This document shows, in pieces, positions 11,601-20,714 of a stretch of DNA of 64,000 nucleotides; within the stretch, counting starts at the first letter, position 1, and every line of letters starts with the position of its first letter. The notes below the pieces were generated by a model. That model did no database searches and had not been told where the DNA came from. It saw only the letters and a program-made list of their open reading frames with translations. The stretch is from Cylindrobasidium torrendii FP15055 ss-10 (Eukaryota; Basidiomycota; Agaricomycetes; Agaricales; Physalacriaceae). The position numbers and the translations under genes are program-made. The stretch lies in NCBI GenBank assembly GCA_000934385.1, contig KN880431.1:62001-126000 (forward strand), in the 5' to 3' direction.

Positions 11601-14600
11601 CGAGGTTGGAGGCATTCAATATCTTCAGGATTTTGGCGGCAGCCGTCGCCAGTATTCAGTAGATGCGAGTCTCTTCAAGTATGAGTGTTTCCTCCCCCTT
11701 CCTTGTATTCTAACACCTCCTGCAGAGGATTCGACCTTCCTTCGTATGTGCAATCGGCATTTAAGAAACTGACCTCCGACGTTGAGCTCGAGAGTGCGGT
11801 GACCATTGGTGAGACGCCCGATATTGTGGCGGAGTGGCATTTTAATATTGTTTCCCGTAGGCGATTATACTACCACACTTTCGTATACGCAAAAGGGTCT
11901 GGAGACCAAGACGGACGATACCCTGGACTACCTTCTGCCCATCCTCGCACAACCCATTGTTCAGAAGATAGTCGACGGTTCTGAATTGAGGTCAGTCACC
12001 TTGATAGCGGAAATGCGCTGGTCTGACTCGGCGTGTGCAGTATTAACACCGTCATCATATCGGATCCCAAGCAAGGTTCCTTCTGTATGTAGTCTGTCCC
12101 TTCTTTCCTGATGGTCCACGGCTTACCGGTCACGCAGCGACCAAGCTTACTGGTGCTATCACAAATGCCGGGCCTTGTGAGTGTTCTTCTTTGGTCCTTC
12201 GTATTGGATGATGCTAACTTCTTTCCTTTAGTCGATGCCGTGATCTCCTTCGGGAACGGTCTGACCGTCTCTTGGGATGGCAAGCCTCTAGGAAGCCTCA
12301 AGATGGACAACCTGTCTATCACGGGAGATGTTGGTGGCGAGATCGATATGAGCTCGGACTTCGAGGTTGCCGATGTCGAGCACTTGACCACATTCACCAA
12401 GGTAAGGAACATAAGGAATAGTCAACCAGGAGCGCCGTTCATGATCCCTTTGCTGTTTAGACCTTGTTGACCGAGGAAAGCTTCGAGTGGGAGATTTCGG
12501 GCTCTGGACTCAGTGTGAGCGCACTCGGTATGTCATCACATTGAACGGTTTTTTATCCATCACTAAACCGAATAAAGGCATCAAGGTGGACGATGTGGAC
12601 CTCTCGACGAAGAAGGTCACTCTCAAAGGGATGAATGGTTTGAAGGGCGCTGTGACTATCCAGTCATTTGACCTTCCGGAGAACGACCCAGCAGGGGGCA
12701 TACACCTCACCATCAATTCTACTGTCGAAAATCCATCACAAGTTGGAATCTCGCTGGACAACCTTGGCTTTAACACATATCACAACGACGTAATGATCGC
12801 GCTCGTCTCAGTGGATGGTACAGCAAATCTTATGCCAGGCTCGACGTCAAGTCTACCACTATCAGGTCGACTTGTACCTCAAGAGTCGGACAACGGTCTT
12901 GCTGCAGTGTCGGAGGTGTTCAACAATTTTATCCATGGTAAAAACAGCAAGGTATCCGTCCACGGTGATACCGCTGGACCTGCAGATGTAGGTGCTGTTC
13001 AATCTGTTACTTTACGCATCTCATGCCAAGTTTAGGTGTCATGGTTGAATGATGGGATCAAGGCGCTTGAGACCGACACCGAGCTTCCAAACCAAGGTGT
13101 TCTGGATATCATTAAATCAATCGCGCTCAACCAGATGACACTCTTGTTCACCGAGGAGAGCGCATATGGCCCCTCCACGAGCAGTAACTCGACGGATGCT
13201 AAGTTCGAGATCCCGTTCAACTTCCCCATCGACATTACCTCTCTGGAGCAGACTATTACTGTTTCGTCTAACGGAGACGCCTTCGCTGAGCTTGCCCTCC
13301 CTCGCGCCGAAACCAAAACGGATGTTGACGCTCGTATTATTCATTTGACATTCAACGACGTAGCATTTTCGGCGTACGGCGACAAGCACGAAACGTTCAA
13401 CAGATTCATCGCGGCTACGACGATGAACGAGCAGCAGACACTCGGGCTGTCGGGCTCGTCAAACGCCCAGGCCAGCACTGCTGTTGGCACCTTGTCGCTA
13501 ACAAGTATTGACTTCAACGTGGATTCGACTATTGCTGGTCTGCAAGGTTTGAACACCAAGCAGACGACTGTGGCCAATCTCGATGTTGCACATGGCTACG
13601 CGGACTACTTGCTCATCACTGTCGACAGCAGTTTATTCAACCCAAGGTTAGTGTTCCTTGTTTAATTTTGCTTTGGTTGTTGAAATATGTGTATTGAACA
13701 GTAACTTGACCATCGGGACGGATGATGTATCCTTTGGGCTCGTCTTCAATGGACAAACCGTCGGTAGCGCGCTCCTTGTAAGCATTCTACATTGTCTGAG
13801 AAGCATTATCTCACAATCCCCAAGAACGACTTGACCATCGTGCCGGGCAACAAGAGTTATGACACCGGTACGTGCACACAATGCTGAGATTCTTTGATCT
13901 GAACCGAACTTGAATAGATGTCCACTATTCTCCTCAAGGAGGCGATGCGACCACGGCCGGTCAGCTATTGCTCGCCAATTATATTCAAGGCGTCGACAGT
14001 GATACCACCATCCGCGGCAGCACCGACTCTACGCCTATTGAGTCCTTGAAGGACGCCCTCTCCCAAATATCGCTTTCTCCGGTCACCATTCCTGCAATGC
14101 ACGAGACGCTGATCAAGAGTGCCGACATCTCGTTCCCTCTCGATATCGTTCAGACGGGGACTGCGCAGGCAGACTTCACCCTGGATAACCCATTCTCTGC
14201 GAGCATCAACATTGTCAACCTGGACACGAATGCATACTACAAGAGCCACTTCCTCGGCGAAATCAAGGCCGACACTTCTGGTAGTCCCATTCACGCAGAT
14301 GGCCACGGCAGCGTCACCTCGCAGAAGCTGGATATGGATTATAACCTGAATCCCGTGGACATCATCAATTTCTTGACCCAGCTTGCCAGCGACAACGGTG
14401 TCGACTTGGGCCCTGCCATCGACCTCTTCCAGGTTGTCCTCGATAATCCGGACTACCAGCCCCCGGTGACAACTGAGGTTGATACCAAGGATTCGTCCTG
14501 CAATAGTGGCAAACAGTTCGATGTCGAGGGGGCTATCTTGGATGCGCTCGCTAAACTGGAGGTGGATTTGATCATCGACAGCTCTCTGAGACTCGACGAT

Positions 14601-17259
14601 TGTAAGTGCAGGTAGTTCATTTACCTTGGTTGCGTCTGACTTCTCCTGCCCAGATCCCACGGACTTGTCGTTCAATCAATCTGGCGTCAAGGTCAACACC
14701 GACGACACGGCCCTCTATCTTATCGGGGCTGTAGCAGGTCCAATAGCTCAACGTCTTGTCGACCAGGCCGTCTTGGAATTTACGGAAGCTAACATTACAA
14801 ACATTTCCGACGATGGATTCGACCTTGCACTTGTAGGATCGCTCACGGACACTGGTCCATTGGATGCCCTCATTGAATTCACTGAACCAGTCACGTAAGT
14901 CATAATCAATATCATGACGGTTCGCACGACTGAGCACCGTCTAGTGTCACCTGGCAGGATAATATCATTGCCACCATCGAGCTTGACTCAATCTGCGCCG
15001 GTGCTGGTGACGGTGTACCCGACTATCGTCCCAAGGCTCGCTTGACCATCACCGATGAGGGCCAGTTCACGAGCTTTGCAACCTATCTCCTTCACAATGA
15101 GGAGTTTTCATGGACCATCTCCACGGACAAGCTCCGGGTCACGGCTTTGCACACTATCTTCAGCAACGTGACTCTCAGCAAGACGGTGTCGTTCAAGGCT
15201 TTCAATAATCTTCCTGGTGTCACCATTAGCAACTTCGAGCTTCCCAGCGACGACGACGCTGGCGGCATCCACATTGAGACAGACGCACTCATCCCCTCAC
15301 CTGCCCAATTGTCCATCGACCTCGGCACCGTCGGATTCCTGGCATACTACGACGATCTGCAAGTTGGGCCGCTCAGCGCTAACAACCTTTTCCTGGCCGC
15401 CGATTCAGAGACACGGACCCACCTCGAAGGACGCATTACGCCAAAGGAGGGCGGTGAATTGGACAAGATTGGGGAGCTATTCACTCGCTACTTGAAGGCA
15501 GACAATATCACCCTCATTACGCGCGGCGACTCGGTCCAACCTGGTGGCAACAATGTTGGGTGGCTGACGACGGCTTTCAAGACGCTCGAGCTCGAGGTTA
15601 CTCTACCGGGAGAGAAGTTTGACATCATCAAGGGCATCGAGATCAACGACTTTACTGCCGAGCTCACGGAGAGCAGCCAGTCTTGGGCACCGCTTACTGG
15701 ATCTAACAGCACGGTCGCGACATATGCCAATCCATTCGGCTTCTCGCTCCAGGTGTTTGAAAGTAGCGAGAGCATTGTCATGGGTTTCGGCGGGTCGGAC
15801 ATTGCGACATTGGAGCTGCCAACCGAGGCTGCCGACAGCGAGACCTCGACAGGAAACGACGTACCCCTCGTCCTTTCATGGCACGATGTTCCGCTCCAAT
15901 CAACCGACAACGGTGGTTTCGCAGCACTATTCGCGGCGGTCACTAACACACAACGTGCGCAACTCTCGCTCAAGGGTTCTGCAGATGTTCGTGCACATAC
16001 TGCCATTGGCGATGTTCCCATTCAGGACATTCCCTTCGATGTGGATACGAGCCTTGGTGGGATCAATGGCTTTGGTGGCACCGCAGACCTTACGGACGTT
16101 AGCGTTAACAATGGTCAGCCTGAGTATATCCTGGCGACGCTCACTGCCGGCTTGGATAACCCATCGAATGTCACTCTGCATACCACGGATATCGCTCTTC
16201 CTGTCACCTACGACGATACCGTTATTGGACGTGCCGTGCTCGATGCAAGTCCCCCCTTTCACACAAGTCCCTGACTTTCCGCTAACATGCCTCTAGCCAT
16301 TTGACTTGTACCCGGGCGCGGGAGAGTTCGACACAGAGTTCCACTACTCGCCAGCAGACGCGAATGACACCAAAGCGCAGGCATTCCTCTCGCGGTTCCT
16401 CACCACGGGTGATGCTATCCCGCTCACCATCGATGGCGACTCCGACTCGACGCCATACGGCGCTCTGCAGTCTGCTCTCAGCGACCTCAAATTGGACACA
16501 TCACTCAAGGGCATTGACGAGCCTGAGATCCTTCGCAAGATCACGGTCGCCATTTCGCTGGAGACACTCATCACGAATGAGGTGGTGATTACATTCGAAG
16601 TGCATAACCCTCTGGATACGGAGATGCACATCACTACCGTCCAGAGTGATGCTCGCATCGACGGTGACATATATGCGACATTCTACGCCGATATCGAAGG
16701 CTTCATCGTGCCCCCAGGCGAGACGGTACAGTCCCCTGATGTACCGCATGTACTGCTTGTGAAGGGCGCGCTCCTTTCGCTGGAGATCATCCCTCTAGGA
16801 TACCTCGATATCTCGACTGCCGTCACAGCAAGGATAGGCACGACGGATGGGGGATACGAGGTGCCGTGGTTGAAATTGGAGCAGCCAGGTGTGCCGACGC
16901 AGTACAACCTTGATCTGGGGCTGGCGGAGCTCAAGTTGAAGGCGGCGAGCATGAGCGCGAGTTCTGTGTCAGCAACTGCATCGCGGAGTTCGAGTGGAAG
17001 TCACAGCGATAGTGCGACGACGACGACGACGAAAGGAAGCGATCCTACGAGCTCCAAGAGTTCGGGTGGTGATGACGAGCCCTCGAGTACGAAGGGCGGG
17101 AACAACGATGCTTCGACGAGTTCGCCGACGCCGACGTCTACGAAGTCAAGCGGAGGCGGGGATTCGGATAACGGCGACGACACATCTTCCCCGTCGGCAG
17201 CGACATCTTCGGGCAGTGGCGGGCTGTTGGGCGGACTGGTTGATGGGGACAAGCAATAG
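8672..17259 (+). CDS. Giant vacuolar-type membrane protein with three tandem DUF3712-like units (about 2,450 aa)
   Basis: About 24 introns of 43-60 nt; splicing gives one continuous frame of about 2,450 residues. A cytosolic N-terminus of about 95 residues (starting MEEPARRSSGIYYG) precedes one transmembrane helix (FIISQAIIAPLGIALLMILL, near 8991-9050). The remainder is predicted lumenal and built of three repeats, each opening with the same kind of segment: PVVTAIAQLLVNKATIDISE, PILAQPIVQKIVDGSELS, and AVAGPIAQRLVDQAVLEFTE. Each repeat alternates FDLAL-G-TNTG-DA-I-F, LKG-NGLKG and NPFGFSL motifs. The protein ends in a Ser/Thr/Gly/Asp-rich tail with no GPI-type hydrophobic end. DUF3712 proteins include yeast Tag1, a vacuolar membrane protein involved in ending autophagy; function here is by analogy only. 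The first intron has two possible acceptors (8787 or 8796). The splice near 9541-9603 is ambiguous (see findings). A single-unit relative lies at 47153-49085. Confidence 0.85.
9060..17000 (+). repeat. Three intragenic tandem DUF3712-type units, diverged
   Basis: Unit boundaries by motif are about 9060-11890, 11915-14690 and 14710-17000. The units match in motif order but are too diverged to align as DNA. Units 2 and 3 share HYSP-type segments (VHYSPQGGDA and FHYSPADAND), followed by STP-rich and ALQSAL-like stretches. Unit 1 carries the transmembrane helix. Confidence 0.75.
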
Positions 17260-17570
17260 CATAGTACTATGGACCGATGAACGATCTACGTGTACCCCCG
17301 CAGAGTCTATCTGCATGTACTGATATACAAAATACTACACATATCTATCTAGCACATATACCTACATATCTATCGCTGTGATTACTTCTCGTTGTACTTT
17401 TTCTGTTGTTGAATGAACGGAAAACCAGAGACGGGTGTGTACCTGTACTTGTGTGTCATCGGTTTGTGCATCCACAAATGTCCTAAGCCCAATTATCAAT
17501 AATTCTCAAAAACGCAAAGCGCACATTATGTGATGCAAAGTTATCGCAAAAGGCTATACGACTCGAACAC
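17260..17570. other. Intergenic region, 3' side of the giant gene and of tRNA-His
   Basis: A 311-bp gap after the DUF3712 gene stop. It is AT-rich with several ATATCTA runs. A T-rich minus-strand stretch (CCTTTTGC, 17546-17553) just beyond the tRNA 3' end could serve as its Pol III terminator. No protein gene seen. Confidence 0.45.
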
Positions 17571-17642
17571 TGTCGGTAGCAGGAATCGAACCTGCGGCTC
17601 CTCGGCCACAACGAGGTGATTTAACCCCTAATCGATACCGAC
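17571..17642 (-). tRNA. tRNA-His (anticodon GUG)
   Basis: Read on the minus strand, a 72-nt cloverleaf can be drawn. Acceptor stem GTCGGTA pairs with TACCGAC and is followed by discriminator A. The D arm contains AGGGGTTAA. The anticodon stem CCTCG/CGAGG encloses loop TTGTGGC, with anticodon GTG. The T arm is GCAGG-TTCGATT-CCTGC. The TTCGATT loop serves as the internal B box. No intron is present. The first base is G; the extra G-1 typical of mature histidine tRNA is added after transcription in eukaryotes and need not be encoded. All stems pair. Confidence 0.95.
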
Positions 17643-18370
17643 GCTTTGAGAAAGGTCACGCCGCATTACCCAACTTGCGGCGAGTAAAGCCATTTCTCCT
17701 CGCGCGTTTTGTGGTAATGTAAATCTTGCGCGATTATTTTGCTGGTCTCATGCATAAGTCAATCTAGTATTTATCGTGGATTGTCAGTGTGCCACTTTGA
17801 TTGATCAAATCATCAATGATCCATCAGCCCGCCGATCGCGTCGTTCTGCGCCCGGCTCTCATCGACATTCACGACTGACCAGTGGCTCAAATCGTCGTCC
17901 ACATCCTCACCGCACTGTGTGGATTGCGTCAATACTTCCGTTCAAGTGACGCTCAGTCACGCGGGAGTCCAAGTTACATCTCGGCGAAAACTAGGGCGCC
18001 CCGAACCGCCTATCTACGCTTGGCCTGCACAAGCTCGCAATTGAGTATTCACAATCTGGGGTACAAGTTGCGATATCAATTCAGTCAGTGCACTCTAAAT
18101 TGTCGAGTTCGAGTTTCATTTTCAAATTGCCACCATAATAGGCCTATGATACAACAGAGAAAGGAAACAGGTCTCAAGGTATATACTATGTACGCATCAA
18201 TCAAAGGGGAGGATTTAACAGGGTTTGTAGAGGGCTTTCGAGGGGGGAACAGTTGCGAGCAGGGAATATAAAAGCAGGCTGATGGATGCATCGTGTAAGC
18301 CTGGTGGACGATGGATGGCCGAGTGAATGGACTGCACACACCTGATCTCGCTTCAAGGATGGGTGGAATG
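17643..18370. other. Intergenic region between tRNA-His and the small secreted repeat protein
   Basis: A 728-bp stretch with an AT-rich start and no coding signal. The longest frame (17882-18271, plus) has an unstructured, unconserved-looking composition. This is the 3' flank of the gene at 18371-18744. Confidence 0.45.
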
Positions 18371-18744
18371 TCATGCGTTTTCTTCAGCGCTGCGCTCGTC
18401 CTTCCAGCTTGGCGAAGAATGGCTGCGACGCTCCTTCCAGCTAGGCGGAGGGTGGTCGCTCCGACGCTCCTTCCAACTCGGCGGTGGGCGGTCACCACGG
18501 CGGTCCTTCCAAGTCGAGGTCTTGACTTGCCGAACCTCGATGCCACCGTCAGCTTACACAAAAATCTTCAGACTCGTGGCCGAAATATCTGCGTACTTCT
18601 TCTTCAGCTGACCTGCCTCCCACGTCCTGGCAACATCGTCAGCTCTCTAGAGACTTTATCTTGCAAACAAGCAAGTCAACGTACGAGTGGAGTGGCATAC
18701 GCGCTGGCCACGGTGGCAAGAACAGCGAAAAGGGCGAAACGCAT
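18371..18744 (-). CDS. Small secreted repeat protein with Kex2-type sites, 84 aa (possible peptide precursor)
   Basis: Three exons (18685-18744, 18597-18626, 18371-18535) with introns of 58 and 61 nt, both GT-AG and both with a GCTGAC branch site, sum to 84 residues. Exon 1 is exactly a 20-residue signal peptide (MRFALFAVLATVASAYA, cleavage likely after the last Ala). A short acidic spacer (DVGGRSAEEE) follows. Then come four diverged copies of an 11-12-residue unit: WKDRRGDRPPPS, WKERRSDHPPPS, WKERRSHSSPS and WKDERSAEENA. The first three carry an Arg-Arg pair, a site for Kex2-type proteases in the Golgi. Secreted precursors of this build include Kex2-processed repeat proteins and ribosomal peptide precursors of the ustiloxin type; whether this is one is inference. 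A TATA box lies about 100 bp upstream. No cysteine is present, unlike most small effectors. Confidence 0.72.
18392..18512 (-). repeat. Short tandem repeat encoding WKxRR units (period 33-36 nt)
   Basis: On the plus strand the word CCTTCCA(A/G) recurs at 18400, 18433, 18469 and 18505, spaced 33, 36 and 36 nt. This matches the protein repeats of 11, 12 and 12 residues. Intervening bases (GGCGG-GGG-GGTC) are also shared between copies. The period is a multiple of three throughout, so the frame is kept. Confidence 0.85.
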
Positions 18745-18840
18745 TGGGAGCTTGAAAGAAGAGAGAGAGAGGATAGGTTTGAGAAGGAAGTGGGGGGGGC
18801 CTTGTGGGATAGGGATATCCGACTAAATGCAAGGGAAGGG

Positions 18841-18847
18841 TTTTATA
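18841..18847 (-). promoter_or_regulatory. TATA box of the small secreted repeat protein gene
   Basis: TATAAAA on the minus strand, 97 bp upstream of the ATG at 18744. This fits a strongly inducible promoter of the kind often found at secreted-protein genes. Confidence 0.6.
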
Positions 18848-20714
18848 CACGCATGGGTCCTAGGCACTGCCAGCGGCAACCCGTGCCTGATTGGACTCTG
18901 CAAGTGTGCAAAAGTCTCCCGGATTTGGGACTTTGGATGGCGCCGAAATGGCCCATTCTCGGCTCTGCAAAGCCGTTTCTTTTCCAAGTAGTACTGCCCC
19001 CAGAAGCAAAGAGAGTTCGACTCGTCATGGGCTCGGGGACTGGTGGGGCACCGAGGATGACAGGATACACCTTCCTTCAATTGACCCTCATCCGCCGTGT
19101 GAGTTACTCACTCTTAGCTCTATAGCGTATATCCGACGGATAGCAATGTCGGTCCCCTCCCCTCCACACACGCGCTCGATGAACATCGTCATCTTGAGGC
19201 AAATGACAAAATAGATAATTATCTCATCTGAGAACCAGTGACCTACACCATTCAGATCCTTTCCGGTTCGAGAGATAGGAAAGTGTGGTTGGTACGGCAT
19301 GGTCCATCTGCGCATGCCCTTCTGCAATCTCTAATCAACCCACGGCTCTGGTCCTGCGACTTCGAACTCATTTCACGAGGAAATGGCTGACACTCGTCGG
19401 TAACGCAGAGCAGTACACTACATAGGCCTGGCCAATCTCCACGAGCTCTGTCCCGGCAGACTTCTCAAGGAGCAGTTTTCCTAATTCTGGTAATGCGATG
19501 TATGAATGTGTAGCTTTCTGGAGCTCAAGTGCTACACTACCGGCAATGACAAGGATTCTCGAAGCCGATTTTTCTCTTTAATGAAGCCATTCTATGATTG
19601 AAAACTGGGTGTCGCTGTTGTCCGTAGACTGGATTTGGACTATGGGTTGATCCAATCGACTTGCATATAGTATTGGCTGTATTGACGCCTTCGTCGTCAC
19701 TTGGCAATCATCCACTCTGCCGTGCACGGCGATAACTACGATTTCCTATAGTTTACAGATAGCTCCGGGGAGTATCACGCCGTCTGTCTTCCGAATCCAC
19801 GGTAATTGAGGGTTTGAACGTCTCATTCCTGCTGTCTCCCCCTAGCGTGAATGCCCTCATTATAGTTGTGGCCTGTATGCGCTGGTCGTGCACTGCAGAT
19901 AAGTAGTAGCTCCCAAATGGATTATAGGACTATCTCGACGGATCACCGAACGAGTTTCGAACCCGATAATGTTCAATATGACAATCAATTAGGTGCTTTG
20001 ATCCGCGCGCGGGAGTCTCCGAACGACGTTCGTCGTTCGTCCATTATTCCACTTCACACCAACAGCGAGTTTGCCGAATAGAACATATGACAGCGTGAAG
20101 CTCAGACCACAACACGGCGTCTATTCTCATTGGACATGGAAGCTACAACTCGATTGGCTGAACCGACATTCTGCAGACTTTCCCCCGAGTCGCCCACTGG
20201 CAATGTACCAGAGATGCATCCAATGTACGAAAGACGCATCGAAGGTTCAGATAACTTACTTCTCGTACTTCATGGGTGCAGCTTGATTGACAACAAGGGA
20301 CTCCCGGCTCACTCACTCGAGTCTATTTCGCTTCCCCACCTTCGAGCGCGCCCACAGAATGAGTTCTACATATGGAAATGAATTCGAATTCGAACAGCTG
20401 TAGGATAAGAGCCCGTCGACAGAAGACACAGATGATTCTTCTGCGGGTTAGTGACAGAGCGACGGAGCCGCGCGCTGGCATTCCGTTCGATGTTGTTCTT
20501 GCGGGTTGAACGGATCCCGGAATGCGCCTGTAATGTCGCTTCCGCGAGAGTCGTCAAGGGTTTATGTATATATGTGAAGTCCCGTTTGTGAGCCACATCT
20601 AAAACATGCAAGGTTACTAATACTACCAAATCAAGCGATTGGATTGATTGTTTATCCAACTTTGCCATTGTCCCCGTATTGTGCATCTCCTTTGGAGATC
20701 GTTATACGCCGGAG
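18848..20714. other. Long gene-free stretch (about 1.9 kb)
   Basis: Both strands were read without finding a frame with coding character, a tRNA or a recognisable transposon. Stops are frequent in all frames. A small hairpin (arms CGAACGAC/GTCGTTCG, 20020-20039) is present. It may be decayed repeat DNA, but I cannot show this. Confidence 0.4.

Noticed and set aside
13965..14675. 236-codon antisense frame inside the giant DUF3712 gene
   Set aside because: It is antisense to a long exon with clear family motifs; codon bias on the opposite strand explains the absence of stops.
9060..17000. Reading the giant gene as three separate genes
   Set aside because: No stop, promoter or new signal/membrane segment lies between units; introns at the joins keep one frame.
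17882..18271. 129-codon plus-strand frame between tRNA-His and the secreted repeat gene
   Set aside because: No start context, domain, splice pattern or protein-like composition.
18085..18561. Arg-rich 158-codon minus-strand frame overlapping the repeat precursor
   Set aside because: It lacks a signal peptide and reads the same repeats in a different frame. The spliced model has a signal peptide, good branch sites, a TATA box and regular protein repeats.
18371..18744. Basidiomycete mating pheromone precursor
   Set aside because: The precursor lacks the C-terminal CAAX box required for farnesylated basidiomycete pheromones (it ends EENA) and has a classical signal peptide, which those precursors lack.
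20020..20039. Hairpin with 8-bp arms CGAACGAC/GTCGTTCG
   Set aside because: Too short and isolated to be a terminator, RNA gene or transposon end; expected by chance in 64 kb.
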